DNA of 64,000 nt from Spirometra erinaceieuropaei (GCA_902702965.1 CACRXP010000888.1:1-64000), one strand, 5' to 3'; positions 36,315-47,640 are shown, numbered from the stretch's first letter. The notes: generated by a model from the letters alone, not told the origin. Numbers and translations: made by a program.

Positions 36315-36852
36315 NNNNNNNNNNNNNNNNNNNNNNNNNNNNNNNNNNNNNNNNNNNNNNNNNNNNNNNNNNNNNNNNNNNNNNNNNNNNNNNNNNNNNN
36401 NNNNNNNNNNNNNNNNNNNNNNNNNNNNNNNNNNNNNNNNNNNNNNNNNNNNNNNNNNNNNNNNNNNNNNNNNNNNNNNNNNNNNNNNNNNNNNNNNNNN
36501 NNNNNNNNNNNNNNNNNNNNNNNNNNNNNNNNNNNNNNNNNNNNNNNNNNNNNNNNNNNNNNNNNNNNNNNNNNNNNNNNNNNNNNNNNNNNNNNNNNNN
36601 NNNNNNNNNNNNNNNNNNNNNNNNNNNNNNNNNNNNNNNNNNNNNNNNNNNNNNNNNNNNNNNNNNNNNNNNNNNNNNNNNNNNNNNNNNNNNNNNNNNN
36701 NNNNNNNNNNNNNNNNNNNNNNNNNNNNNNNNNNNNNNNNNNNNNNNNNNNNNNNNNNNNNNNNNNNNNNNNNNNNNNNNNNNNNNNNNNNNNNNNNNNN
36801 NNNNNNNNNNNNNNNNNNNNNNNNNNNNNNNNNNNNNNNNNNNNNNNNNNNN
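36315..36852. other. Assembly gap (538 N)
   Basis: A run of N with unknown content and possibly arbitrary length. ORFs that cross it are artefacts. Confidence 1.
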
Positions 36853-37629
36853 GACCGTAAAAACGAGCCGTGGCGGTGTCAGTGGGTTTCATGGAGAACC
36901 AGTCGTTGGGCGTAATCGCCCCTTTGGCCCTGAGGTTTCTCAGTCTTTTAACCTGCTTTTCCAGTGGAATAAACAAACGGTGCCTGAGTCTGAGCAGTAA
37001 ACATCGACTGTCTTAACTCTGAAATCGAGTAGAAGAAAGGTCTTGGTCTTGCATTCTCTGACTTTGGGACCCTGATTTGTGTAGCACCTGTAGGTTTGCG
37101 TATGTGACTGAAAAGACGAGAACTCGCTGTATTTATGGACTTCGATCATCGTCCTTCAAATTAGGAATTAGAGTCGCATACCAAGGGCAGTTAATGGAGT
37201 CTTTTCATTACATACAGACTACTTACGTAGTTAAATATTGGCGAGGGTTGTAGATAATTCCTTCGGATGACACAAACATGCTACTTGTTACTGATAAGCT
37301 CTGTCTATTTGATCGATACCTGAAATATTGCAGGTGCTGGAACTCGTAATATATTGTACGGAATCCCAAATATGCCTCCAAATGGAAAGGCCAATCTTGG
37401 TAAATTTTCGTTGCCGACATTATTGAATGCAACTTCATGCTACTTAAGTTGCGGCGGCATGCTGTACTTGAAATCCGTGTTTTAAAACTTTATCCCTTAT
37501 GTTACTAGAGGGAGACAGAGGGGCCCTAATATGACCTTGGAATACAGCTGGAAGCGCTACGCATAAGCAAGCTTAAGAGGATCGCATAGGTTAGTTCACG
37601 TCTACGTAAACAACCGACTTAAACAGCAT

Positions 37630-37770
37630 TACCGAAAAAGACAAGGGAGACTGGAATGGCGGTTTCTGGCTCGTTCGCCGTCATCAGTCAGTCATACCTA
37701 ACGAGAGGTATGAAAGTACCGAAGCTTAAACTTGCGACCTGTTGGTTAGAAGTTCAACCAACTTTCTTTG
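37630..37770 (-). repeat. tRNA-Arg-like SINE, head and core
   Basis: Minus strand: a head with GGTTGAACTTCTAACCAACAGG (anticodon-arm-like, TCT) and a core with GACTGACTGATGACGGCG and CCATTCCAGTCTCCCTTGTC. The 3' tail is missing. Confidence 0.6.
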
Positions 37771-40036
37771 AAATATTAAGCTGCACTAAAGGATATCTTT
37801 CCAAAAACTGATTATGAGAAAGACATCTACCCCCATCTTTCACAGGACGCTAATAAATGTTACGTTAGTCTTGAAATCCAGCAAGGTAGTGAGCTTTTCC
37901 TATATGGCATGCAGACAGTTGGCTAGGAAGCTTTTCAATCAGGTGCGTAAAGTTACAACCTGCCATAAATATATCCAGCCTGCTTCTAACGCCTCACATT
38001 CTACTACAATACGACGACGTACTTAAAATGCACATTTTTTGTATTAAATGCAACATAATCTGTCAAGACTACAAAACAACTCCCATAAATACGAGTAAGA
38101 GTAAGTACGTGTGTAGTTAATACCCTGCAAGATGAGCTATCCAACTTAACAGACATTTCTGACCAGTTGACACCTTGCTTTAGGTTTGCGCGTCGTCGGG
38201 TCATTGCGAATTTTTCATGTATGTCAACTTTTCCGAGCCGTCTATGCTCCCCCTACGTTAGTTTGGCCATGGCCATAGCTTGCGCTGTGGTATCGCGGAA
38301 GTCTAGCCTTTCCCGTGCCAACGTCTAGCTGCGGGTCGTCCACTCTTTCTATGAAAATTGTTCGTTTCGTTAAAAACAATACATCATTAACGTTGGGCGT
38401 CTTATTTGTTATATGAACTATAAGCCATCATACTGCATGCACATATTTTTAAACTACCCCATAATTCTTGATGCCTGCATACGATCTGAATGTTCGTGTC
38501 ACACGAATTGGTCGGTTGCTACATATTCATGATGGTTCAAGATAAACATAAGGATAGGTGCCGCCCGCAGTAGAGGTGACCTTGCGTTAAATTCCACGGG
38601 GAGTACCCAACCCCGTGTCCTAACCCTAACCCCCTGGAATTTGGCGCAAAGACACCTGTAGTACGGGGGTACCTATTTCCGTGTCCTACCTTCGTTCCCA
38701 GTACAGACTGATCCTTGAACAGCAGATAAGGCCGTGACCAGAACCATGGGTGGTAACAAGTTAAGATCATCTGCTGTTTTTACGTCTATTAAGGCCACCG
38801 CTTACCCGGGGGTTGTTGATGCAGAAGTTCTGGGATCTGAGAGGTTTTTCAAGTTTGGACAACTTTACCGGCTCTATCTTCATGCTAGGAAGGTCATTCT
38901 GTACACTTTCTTTTAAGGTCTTATATCGTCCTCATATGAAAGACAGAAAGAATCTTGAGAAAGTGGCACTCTCCTACTCAGCAGGTGACCCATCATACCC
39001 TACAGGACTTTACTCAGGACATTTTGAAAAGTATCCAGAACCGATGTGCTACTCCCTAAGAAGGAAAGTTGATCAAGTTTGACGTGACACCATGCACCTG
39101 TAGGCAGCTATCAAGAGCTGGTTAATTATCTTCTGCTTTCCTCTACCCCAAAATTGCAGTTTGCCTGAGCAAATCTGAGGGTTTTACGAAATGTTTTAAG
39201 GTTTCCGAAGACAGCCTATCATGTACATTTCGACAAAGCAACGAAAATGTTGTTCCAGATCGTTTCGTTATTTTCGGTGAAATACTACTTGCTTATCCTG
39301 TTGTCAGGGCGGGTTTGGAAAATTTCTGGAAGAGCAAGATAATGTTAAATCAAATAACTTGCCAAAGACTTGCTGTTAAAGACCATCTGTAGCGTAGATA
39401 TTTTTTCTAAGAACATTATGTAGTGCATTGTTCAACCAGTAGACGAAAAATCTAAATGTGGTGCAGAAAGCAGAGGTTCCCCAAATGTCTAAGTACTGAG
39501 TGTACCCAGAGTGTCACAATAATCATGACCCAGTCCCGTTTTGAGGGGGAAGTGAAAGTATGAAAAGGAGAGGTACAGAAGCTCGTTGGTGGTCAGACCT
39601 CCCCAACACGAGGCAGACTCCGGGTCTGTGAACGCGTCTACCGGCTAGGGTGGTGTGAGAGTCAGTCAGCGTCATATTAGTGATTACATGTATGTTGTCG
39701 CCATCATTTCATGAGTCCAACGTCTGTGTTAATTAAGTACAAGTTTAAAAGAATTAAAAACATAAAAGAAGTAATAAAGGCAGTGTCGCGTTGTTTAGAA
39801 ATGCCGATGTATTTTGAAAAGCGCATAATCCCAAAAACGTCAAAAATGGCTCTCATTTAGTAAACTTAGTTTTCGGGTGTACAAAATGTATTTTCACACC
39901 AAAACCGTAATGAAAATGAAAGTAGACATAAAACAACGTCTAATAATAATGTTCGAGCGAAGTTTACATCTAAATATCGTCTAATAAGTAGTGCGATTTC
40001 ATATATGACGTTTTGTCAACTGTCTACGTTCTAAGT

Positions 40037-40243
40037 TTAGATTTCAAAACAGTTTTTCCAGTGATTCGTGTTATTTTTGACTAGTTTGAAGTCAGTGAGA
40101 TGGGGTTCAATAAGACCAGCTGGAATTTGCCTGATTTCACCGATGGGGACCTCGTAGCAATAAAAGTCCTCATAAGGTGATATGCCATGAGGCCTTTCGG
40201 TGTCTAATAAATTTAAATAGAACTGATAGGCCATCGTAAACAT
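40037..40243 (-). CDS. Unassigned protein-like ORF or exon
   Basis: Sixty-eight minus-strand residues with a protein-like composition: QFYLNLLDTERPHGISPYED, then FYCYEVPIGEIRQIPAGLIE and PHLTDFKLVKNN, ending in a stop. A possible acceptor (GATGGCCTATCAG) lies just inside the ORF, so it could be the last exon of a gene on the opposite strand nested in intron 5. I do not recognise it, and the AT-rich flanks show no partner exon. It may also be a transposon remnant. Confidence 0.25.
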   Translation of the reverse strand: MFTMAYQFYLNLLDTERPHGISPYEDFYCYEVPIGEIRQIPAGLIEPHLTDFKLVKNNTNHWKNCFEI

Positions 40244-42201
40244 ACCATTTTGTGTTTATAGAGAGAACTTTTCTTCTGTTACATTAATTTACACTTTTCA
40301 TTAGTTTTGGGTTACGTTAAGACTTCACGATTTTAAGTGTTTTCACCCGATCGTCCATAGAGACAGATTCTGAATTATCCGTATGTTGAGAACTTTAAAA
40401 TAAGATTATTCTTGAAGGCATTTACTGAATTAGTTCACGAAAGTCGTCGTTTAGGTCACATATGATGACTCATTTAAACATCAAACTTCATTTTAAAGAA
40501 AAATGGCTGCCCACAACGAAAGTCAACAAAACATTTGCTTCGATCAATAAAAAACATTCCTTAATAAGTTACCTCTTTAAGAAGTGCTTTATTACTGCAC
40601 CCCGTTGACGGATTTCTGTGTACTTTGCATTTTTGCACGGTTAGGCCAAGTAAAAATTTCACACTTTTGGCCGTTTCTGTCTTACTAATATTTTTCTACC
40701 GTAAACATAAAAACATGCCTTTCTCTATACATTGAGGCGATTTTCACTGTTTCTGCTCTCTTTTAGACTCCGTTCTTCGATTATGAATTCACGGCAGAGC
40801 GCCCACACCAATACTTATATTTTGCTGAAACTATAAATGTTTTGCTCGTTCTATTTCTGAGTAAGGTATGCACAGAAGCTAACCTAGACAACCAGTAGTG
40901 TTTCATATGTCCAGAACTGGAAATGACCATTCCGTGATGGTCATTTATGTGAAATGAGGTGGGATTTTCCAAATGCCAAAACCATTTCAGCCCATTTAAA
41001 CAAAGGAATCCCTATCTGCGTTATTACAGCACTTTAGGGCACCAAATCGTACAGATCTGCTAATTCAACATTTAGGAATTCATAAAACCTCCGGTTTTCT
41101 TAAAATAGCCTTTTCGTTAGCAAGTTGATCACCTTGGTTAACATCGGACGTAAAATAAATTTTCAAGTTTGGCTAAATCTGTTTATTAAAACTCTCGCGG
41201 GTAAACTACCATCTTTTCAATAAAAAAGTCGCTTAGATGAGCAACCCAAGTCTAGGACATGTACTAGCATAGGAAATTGCATAAATATATTCCAACGTCA
41301 ATTTTCGCTAAAATGTACTGATAATTTACTCGATATAATTACGTAAACACAATTTCTGCACAAGGATAAAACATTTTATTGAAGGATGTGGATGAGCGAA
41401 CAAAATTTGCAACATTAATGACGTCCAGAAAATCTCTCATTAGTTACCGTTATCAGATTTCTTAAGATAGATCACGTACTGTACGTTTGGAGGCCCACTT
41501 GGGTTCAGTAAAGCAATATAAAAGCATGTTCGCATCCGAACCTATCACATGGTCCTTTGGGACATCAGCAGTAGTCTCAGGAGCCCGTCATGGGCATTAT
41601 CACGTTATGAAACTGCGTCACACTGACAGCAGTTTTCCTATGAAACACAACAGCCAAAAAACAGGGCTTTGCAGAATGGATACTGACAGGAATGCGGAAA
41701 GATTGTTAGAGCATTGTTTAAGGCTTTTCCTGCCTGAATTCAGCCAATCATAACTCTAAACATCACATGGGCCCAGAAGCATCAAACGCAAGCACACAAA
41801 CACAATCTATCAACATTACTGCCGACACCCTCTTTGGTACCATGGTCTAATCGAGTTCGACCTGGTGGGTGATACCTGTTCGTGACATCAGTCATTAATT
41901 CTGTGCTTGTTTGCTATGAGTAGCTAAGGGATCAGTGTATGTCCACCCCTGCATGAAGAAAGTAGTACCTCTTCATTCTTCATGCAATGCGGGTGGGGAA
42001 TAAATTGAAACAAGTCAAAGGCCCTTACGTTGTGGTAAATTAGCATTCACCTTTTGTATGGACGATGTGCTTACGCCCACTCAAGTGCGTGGGTGACGGG
42101 ACTCGTTTAGAATCCCAAACCAGCAGTGCTCGAAATAATAGAGTAATTGGTAGCATCGGAGAAGATAAGCAAATCAATTGAGAGCGAAAATGTTTTTCTA
42201 G

Positions 42202-42534
42202 AAGGAAAAAGTGCAGAGGAGGGAATTTGGAAACGACAGTATTCTGGCAGCCTTCCCCATTTCCACAAATACCCTCGGTTCTGTGTCCAAAGCTACGGAG
42301 CAGTCCGTGGTCTCCGACTTTGACGGCCTAGTTGGGATGACCTCAGTCGTTGAAAATCCACAGTGTAGTTCAGAGCGGCAGGTACTCAAGTTGCCATTTA
42401 AGAGGCGTCTCCTCATCAACACAAACTCCCTTGATGAGCCCACTCAGCCGCCTTCGGACTCAGAAACGACCGACGTGTCTACGGACTCCTCCTTCCTTAA
42501 GGACACTTTCAAGACTCCGAAACACAATTCACTG
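42202..42534 (+). CDS. Host gene exon 6; Ser/Thr-rich disordered segment
   Basis: Acceptor AAAATGTTTTTCTAG, donor CTG|GTAAGT (near perfect). Phase 0 to phase 0, 111 codons without a stop. The sequence is rich in Ser, Thr and Asp with a basic patch (LKLPFKRRLLINTNSLDE) and ends in FKTPKHNSL; it looks like an unstructured, phosphorylatable region of a scaffold or regulatory protein. TP and SD/SE pairs are possible kinase sites, by composition only. A minus-strand ORF of 81 residues overlapping here is a shadow. Confidence 0.65.
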
Positions 42535-42780
42535 GTAAGTTATGCTCTCAACGGCAGGACGCATTTCGCCCGTTAAATCATTTGGGTCAGACAACGAACG
42601 TTTTTAAGTGAACGATTTTTTTACTTTCGTATTGCGCAATTACCAAGAAATACCTTAGTTATTTGAAATATTATGCACTCTGCCGGGCTCTCATCGGCTT
42701 ACCTCGCGACTCAGCATGGAAAATATTGGAACTGCAAGTATATCACACTTGCTGGCCAGGATATCTCTACCAGAAAATAC

Positions 42781-42921
42781 ACGGGGAATGCGGGGGGGGG
42801 ACCCACTGACGAGCCGAACCCCTCGCAGCCGCGCCATGCAGCGGCAGAACATCGGCGAAACATGCATGTATCGGCTTTTGTCTTGTAACTGTGCTGTTAG
42901 TATGGTATCACCTCACCCTGG
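42781..42921 (+). repeat. Dispersed repeat R1, copy a
   Basis: Shares GACGAGCCGAACCCCTCGCAG, GCAGCGGCAGAA.ATCGGCGAA and CTGTGCTGTT with 46,811-46,938. Function unknown. Short ORFs of 71 and 112 residues are read through it and are not supported. Confidence 0.6.
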
Positions 42922-45900
42922 AATATTGATTATTCGCCATATCGTTGGTCGTCATCGGCCTGATTCAGCGACAGTGACTCCAAGCACGAACGGGGAGGTC
43001 GACGGTTCGTTACAGCCTGCCATCGCATATTTGTCATTTGACGAATGGGTCTAAGTAACTGATAACTTAGCCATCGGGTTGAACAGTTTCTAATAATCTC
43101 CGCGGTCATACTGGCGAATGGGACGCAATGCACCGTAGCAATACAGTTGCACTTTAGCATTAAATTTAGTGGATAGGCGTACTGGTCTCGGCAGCGAAAC
43201 AGGCTTTCCGGAGCACGGTTGGTTGGATCAATGTGGCTAATTTGTATCTGAGTTCAGGATCTTCTAATGTTTACCGATTTCTTATTAAGGTTGCAACCTC
43301 AGTGTAAATCTGTCGTATTTCTTGAGCAACTCAAAACTACTAGTCAACAAGCTCACTCATGCTTCATCTGAGTGAGGCAGCCTTGTCATTTGATGCATGA
43401 AGTAGACTAAAGACGGCGCGTAACCCCACTAAAATTCGCCAAACGTTGATATAGCTTGGATGGATGCCGGTTCCGACTTCTCTCTAATGATTTAAAAATG
43501 GGCCACCGAAATTCCACACACTGAGTCGATGAACTGACATCAACCCGAAAAACTCGTTAAAATACGTTCAGGAGGACTTGTCTCGGTCGGATGTGGTTAT
43601 GTAGCTCCACCTGAAGTAAACAAACACCAACCACCTGTAATACGGGACCAGTGGCAATAGGGTTTTTTGTATGTGGGACAGGGGCAAGCACAGGCAACGA
43701 GGTCAAGTAATTGTATGCAAAAGAAAAGCTGTTGGTACCGCGCGGTTGTACTTTGAGTGGTTGAGAAATAGTTGCCCTAACGCCTAACCATAACCCCTAA
43801 CTTCAACCCCCTAGTCCTAATCCGTGACCCTAACCGCCGACCCCCATCCCAACAGTATTTTGTTCATCATATGGGGCTACATAATTACATCTTACCGTTG
43901 TTGTCTCATCCAATTTACGCTCATGTGTTTCCACCCTAAATCGAATTCAGAAGGTAGGCTACCAGCAAGGTGCCTGACATTAAGGAAAGCAATAAACTGG
44001 GTATTGAAGCCGTAAATTGAGGCTGCCTTAACCGACTCATTCGCATGCCGCTCTAACGGCGCACGCACAGCGTGAGCGTGTTCAGATCGTGCCAGCCACT
44101 GGCAGGATTGGAGGGGCGCCCAGTCACTCAGATGACTCAACAGACCAGTCCACGTGCTAGCAGGTCTAGGGCATGATCTGATTGGCTCAATAGCAGGCAG
44201 CCATTGAACATTCGGTATCCACCCTTTTATCATCAAATTTTGCTGTTAGGATCTCAACAAAAGACGCGTGTTCTTCACCCTGGCTGTATAGTTCGCTTTT
44301 TTGGTATCTGATTACAGAGAGTTGTAAACGGGGCCATCAGCTAAGTGTTACGGCTAGAGCATAACAGAAGCTTCACTTTAGCCCCAGCATCTGAGATGGA
44401 CACAACGATGTTGTGGTTTATCAGCCTCTAGACCTACTGTCATGTTCTCGGGGCACAGCTTAATCTGTCTGCTAACCCCCTGTCGGCGGTAGCTACGTAA
44501 CGCGTGAGTCACCGCAAGAGCCCAACATGGGCATTTTTACTGGTCGGCTTGGCGGATCTAAACGCGAGAAATCAGCGCGCCAATTGACCGAACGCTTCTC
44601 CTTGCAATAGCCTCAAAAACTATTCATTCCCAGCGAGTGCGAACTGATGAGACATGGAAGGCCAGGATACCGGCAGCGCTAGTTTAGTGTTCTGCCTCAC
44701 TGAGGCTTAAAAGAGTCCCTGAAGGCAGGGCTGTTCAGCTGCCGTTTTATCCAATGTTTCTATGCATATCATATCTTCTGTATCGTAGTCACCAACATTG
44801 TTTATTTGACGGAGTGAGGGAACTGCAGATGGGGACCGGGGACAGACGTTTGCCGTTAGTACTTTTAAATTCTTGAACTCATCTTCGAGAATACGGGGAA
44901 AACAGCAGGACCAATATATTTGTTATTAACACTAGGCAGTCCGATGTTTCTCGATCCTCCGAATTGTTACATCGTCCCTCATGGTGGTTATTAATCCTGA
45001 CTACATTCTGCACCTTCTCCCAAGGCGTAGAACGAGAAAAATCCTACTTTCGCACGACCCTTCTCGATCTTTCTCAGAGGGTGCTTCCGCAATGCCTATA
45101 CTCTCATAGCTGGTTGACACTTTTTGTGTCTTTTGACAAATTTCAAGGCTTGGAGACAATTTTGATGCGCACCGAAAGGGATTTTAGTGAAGATAGGTGA
45201 AGCAGGGTTGGACTCTCTAACCCTGCGCTCTAGTAGCGATGTTATATCAAATCGGTCGGAAATGAAATCGGGCATAGCCACCGGGCTACGACGATTCCAT
45301 TTTAATATTGATTGTATAGAAACTCCTCTGGATGTATTATCCAGACTTGATCCACAGATGCAGTCAACACTTGTAAGCCACGTGGAGCACGATGGGCGTG
45401 TCGAGGTGGTATGGTCGACTACACAAAGATGCCCAAATCAGAAGTCAGGAAAATGGATTGGGTTGTACAACTTTACTGGCGTGTAAGAACTTACAAGAGG
45501 CTCGAAAAACAGCCGTCGCAAGCCGTATCTCCAGGCTAGTTGTTTTGTCCTGCGTCCGCCGTTGGGGTTATTAGCCCCCAGCGCGTGTGCGCCTTCCGCT
45601 CTGTCTCGGTGTCCGCCAGCCAATCAAAAAAGAGACATCGTTGATTGGCCCTAAGCCTCGCTCGGTCCAAGCAGCGAATCGACGGAGGGCATTGGACAGA
45701 CAGAAGGGCAGCTAGACAAAGCGGCGGCGAGCAAGGAGGCGCGGGCTGCCACCGGCATGCCAGGAGTAGGCTTTCAGGCTATTTATGTTGTCAAGAAAGT
45801 ATCATTATATTTGCTTGAGTTTCCGGACCCGCGCAAAACGGGGTCTGTATGCTGGTTCAGACCGTTAGCGACCCGGCACGTCCATCAGACACGGTTAAAC

Positions 45901-46233
45901 GTAAAGTAGATTAACTTGTCTTTGGCAAATAAGCAATCGCAGACCAGGAGCGGCGATACTAATAAGATGCATAAATTTTATGCCTGGCAAGTTGACGGTC
46001 CCATAAACTACCGCAGAGTCCATTTATAGTACTGCGGTATAACAGGCATGAATTGCAACCAATCTCTCCATGCCATCACAGTCCTGCTAGTTGTATAGTA
46101 GTGTAAGGATGAGATGAGGACTAGGGAACCCGACCCTAACTAAACAAGTTAACCTCGATTGCATGCCAATTCATGCTTCGGGACCCATGACAACTAGAAG
46201 ATCCGGAGCTTTGTCGACTGGGTCTGATGGAAC

Positions 46234-46660
46234 TGCTCTATCCCGACGGGTGTAATGGAAGAACAGGAAGGCGGATCCTATGAACAAACACTTTATTCTA
46301 ATTCGGCGGAAAATCGCGGATCTTTTAGCTCAACTCTCACCTATTAACTGGAGTTCTGACTGTTCTCCAACATTCCGGCCAATGGCGTGCCAGTCGCGGT
46401 GGGCATTCTGGAATATTCTGGCTTATGGCGTGTCGTATGCTAATTTGCCATTTCTCCTGATGAAATTCCCTCGTGGAATCTTCTCGAATATTTGGACCGC
46501 ATATATGAGCAAGCGCCTCACGCGTATTCGATACAGCAGCGCACGCAGAGTAACTGACTGGTTTCACGCGTGTATTTCCCAGTCAACTTGTCCTGCTGCG
46601 ACGTGCGTTGTCACCCGTTTTTTTGCTGTAGACCACGATTTCATTGTGGTTCCAGTCTCA
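46234..46660 (-). repeat. Diverged solo LTR related to the intact Gypsy element
   Basis: The minus strand contains CTGGCACGCCATTGGCCGGA (the intact LTR has CTGGCACGTCATTGGACGGA), then a TAATAGGT box and GAATAAAGTGTTTGTTC (intact: CAATAAAGTGCTTGTCC). The probable 3' end is ...GGGATAGAGCA at 46,234; the 5' end could not be fixed. No internal region flanks it, so it is a solo LTR or a fragment. Three heat-shock-element sites sit at the same spacing as in the intact LTR. The 142-residue ORF across it on the plus strand is spurious. Confidence 0.65.
46363..46488 (-). promoter_or_regulatory. Three heat-shock-element-like sites in the solo LTR
   Basis: Written on the plus strand: GAATCTTCTCGAA at 46,476-46,488 (perfect alternating GAA/TTC triplets), TTCTGGAATATTC at 46,406-46,418 (perfect), TTCTCCAACATTC at 46,363-46,375 (one base off). 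Starts are 70 and 43 bases apart, against 74 and 43 in the intact LTR. Confidence 0.6.
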
Positions 46661-46810
46661 GTAACGGCAACTATGCAAGCTGAACTCATCGAAATTAAGA
46701 ACAAATAGAGTATTAAAGGCTGGAAAGTGGGAACTTTTCTTCTCACAAATCTTGTCTAAGGAAATGAAAAAGCAACAATTTCTAAATTGTAGTATACACC
46801 AGAAAGCAGA

Positions 46811-46938
46811 CAGGGGGAACCACCGACGAGCCGAACCCCTCGCAGCTGTGTCATCCAGCGGCAGAATATCGGCGAACCACGCGTGTGTGAGCTTTTGGCG
46901 ACTACCTGTGCTGTTGCTATGCGATCACCTTACCCTAA
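46811..46938 (+). repeat. Dispersed repeat R1, copy b
   Basis: Second copy of the repeat at 42,781-42,921, same orientation. It ends just before the region leading to the 47.06-kb exon. Confidence 0.6.
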
Positions 46939-47061
46939 AGCTTGTCTAAGTTAACGATTCCGACAGACCGGTGTGCCCCTTTGCAAATAACCAGTCCGCG
47001 GTAGGTGTAAAGTTAATCGAAATAGGCTTGAAAGCGAGAACTACGAAGAGATATCTGTTAG

Positions 47062-47193
47062 GTCAAGGTAGACGGTGAAATTCCTGAGTTGGTAGACAGC
47101 CTCAGTCATTCCGGTTGGAACGGTCTGTCAAACGGGCAAGATCAACTCTTAGTGCCGCCTATGTCCACCCTCATGGAAACCATTGGAATCAAT
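47062..47193 (+). CDS. Host gene exon 7; donor site hit by the retrotransposon
   Basis: After AGATATCTGTTAG the frame enters in phase 0 and gives 44 residues with VKVDGEIPELVDSLSHSGWN and PPMSTLMETIGIN, ending exactly at AAT|GTAAG. The GTAAG is also the target duplication of the Gypsy element that starts at 47,199, so the present donor reads GTAAGTG with the last bases from the LTR. Without splicing the frame runs on for 85 codons into the LTR. The acceptor has a weak pyrimidine tract. Family unknown. Confidence 0.6.
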
Positions 47194-47198
47194 GTAAG
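47194..47198. other. Target-site duplication GTAAG, left copy
   Basis: Five bases GTAAG directly before the 5' LTR, matched by GTAAG at 52,031-52,035 after the 3' LTR. They coincide with the first five bases of the host intron. Confidence 0.85.
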
Positions 47199-47617
47199 TG
47201 TTATGGAGAGTGAAAGCGGCGTAGAGCCACGGCCTAAGGCGCCAAACAGGGGACCAAGTCGGCGACGTGAGTCACGCGCGAAGTTAGACAACCGACCGGC
47301 GCGCACTGCAGCGCCGAGCACGCGTGGTGGCTTTGCTCACGTGTGCGGCCCAATCAATGGATGGCCGAACATTCCAGACGTTCCGCGGCGGGGCTATCGC
47401 GCACGCGGTGGCCAATCAGCGACCAGCACGCTCGGGACAGGAACATTCTAGAACGCCCTCTACGACTGGCACGTCATTGGACGGAATGTTCCAGAACGCA
47501 CGGGAGCCAATAAATAGCACACCTTTCTTACGAGTTGGAACCCCCTGCTGTCCGCAAGTTCCAATAAAGTGCTTGTCCTCCGAACCGGCTCTCTTCCTGT
47601 CCTACCGGGTCATAACA
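47199..47617 (+). repeat. Gypsy 5' LTR
   Basis: The 419 bp begin TGTTATGGAG and end GTCATAACA. A TATA-like CCAATAAATAG (47,508-47,517) and AATAAA (47,563-47,568) place the promoter and the polyadenylation signal in the usual order. Against the 3' LTR I count about 12 substitutions, one single-base indel and an 8-bp indel near the end, that is roughly 3 percent substitution, so the insertion is not brand new. Confidence 0.9.
47367..47496 (+). promoter_or_regulatory. Heat-shock-element array in the 5' LTR
   Basis: Three sites upstream of the TATA-like box: GAACATTCCAGAC (47,367-47,379, one base off, followed by another TTC), GAACATTCTAGAA (47,441-47,453, perfect) and GAATGTTCCAGAA (47,484-47,496, perfect). 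The pattern GAAnnTTCnnGAA is the binding site of trimeric heat-shock factor. Nine fixed bases are expected about once in 131,000 positions when both orientations are counted, so two perfect sites in 419 bp is unlikely by chance. Confidence 0.65.
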
Positions 47618-47619
47618 AC

Positions 47620-47636
47620 TGGCGACGCAGGTGCAG
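47620..47636 (+). other. Putative primer binding site
   Basis: TGGCGACGCAGGTGCAG begins three bases after the 5' LTR. TGGCGACG complements a tRNA 3' end CGTCGCCA, as in some eukaryotic tRNA-Ser; Mag-type elements use tRNA-Ser. The exact tRNA was not found in this window. Confidence 0.6.
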
Positions 47637-47640
47637 CCAA

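Larger units (their letters stand above)
35724..42201 (+). other. Proposed intron 5, including the assembly gap
   Basis: Begins GTATGC, ends ATGTTTTTCTAG. It holds the N run, one SINE fragment and otherwise unassigned AT-rich sequence. A short block at 38,600-38,690 (CCTAACCCTAACCCC next to CCTGTAGTACGGGGGTACC) resembles one at 43,630-43,840 and is a dispersed repeat. A minus-strand ORF at 40,037-40,243 is listed separately. Confidence 0.45.
42535..47061 (+). other. Proposed intron 6 with repeats and a solo LTR
   Basis: GTAAGT to GATATCTGTTAG. Apart from the listed repeat pair and solo LTR, a GC-rich block at 45,480-45,900 has several CCAAT/ATTGG motifs and a TATTTATG box and may be an LTR of another family. 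Degenerate CCTAAC-type repeats occur at 43,775-43,835. ORFs at 45,187-45,486 and 43,892-44,236 have no recognisable product. Confidence 0.45.

Noticed and set aside
36277..36976. Two long ORFs on opposite strands
   Set aside because: Both consist almost wholly of the N run and are artefacts of the gap.
38734..39082. Possible LINE RT C-terminal fragment (LYRPHMKDRKNLEKV)
   Set aside because: Only a short resemblance to RT thumb sequences of LINEs, with no neighbouring blocks; too weak to call.
43775..43835. Telomere-like CCTAAC repeats
   Set aside because: Degenerate and short, shared with a similar block at 38.6 kb; a dispersed repeat rather than an interstitial telomere.
46280..46708. 142-residue ORF with some hydrophobic stretches
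   Set aside because: It overlaps the minus-strand solo LTR; homologous LTRs do not keep this frame.
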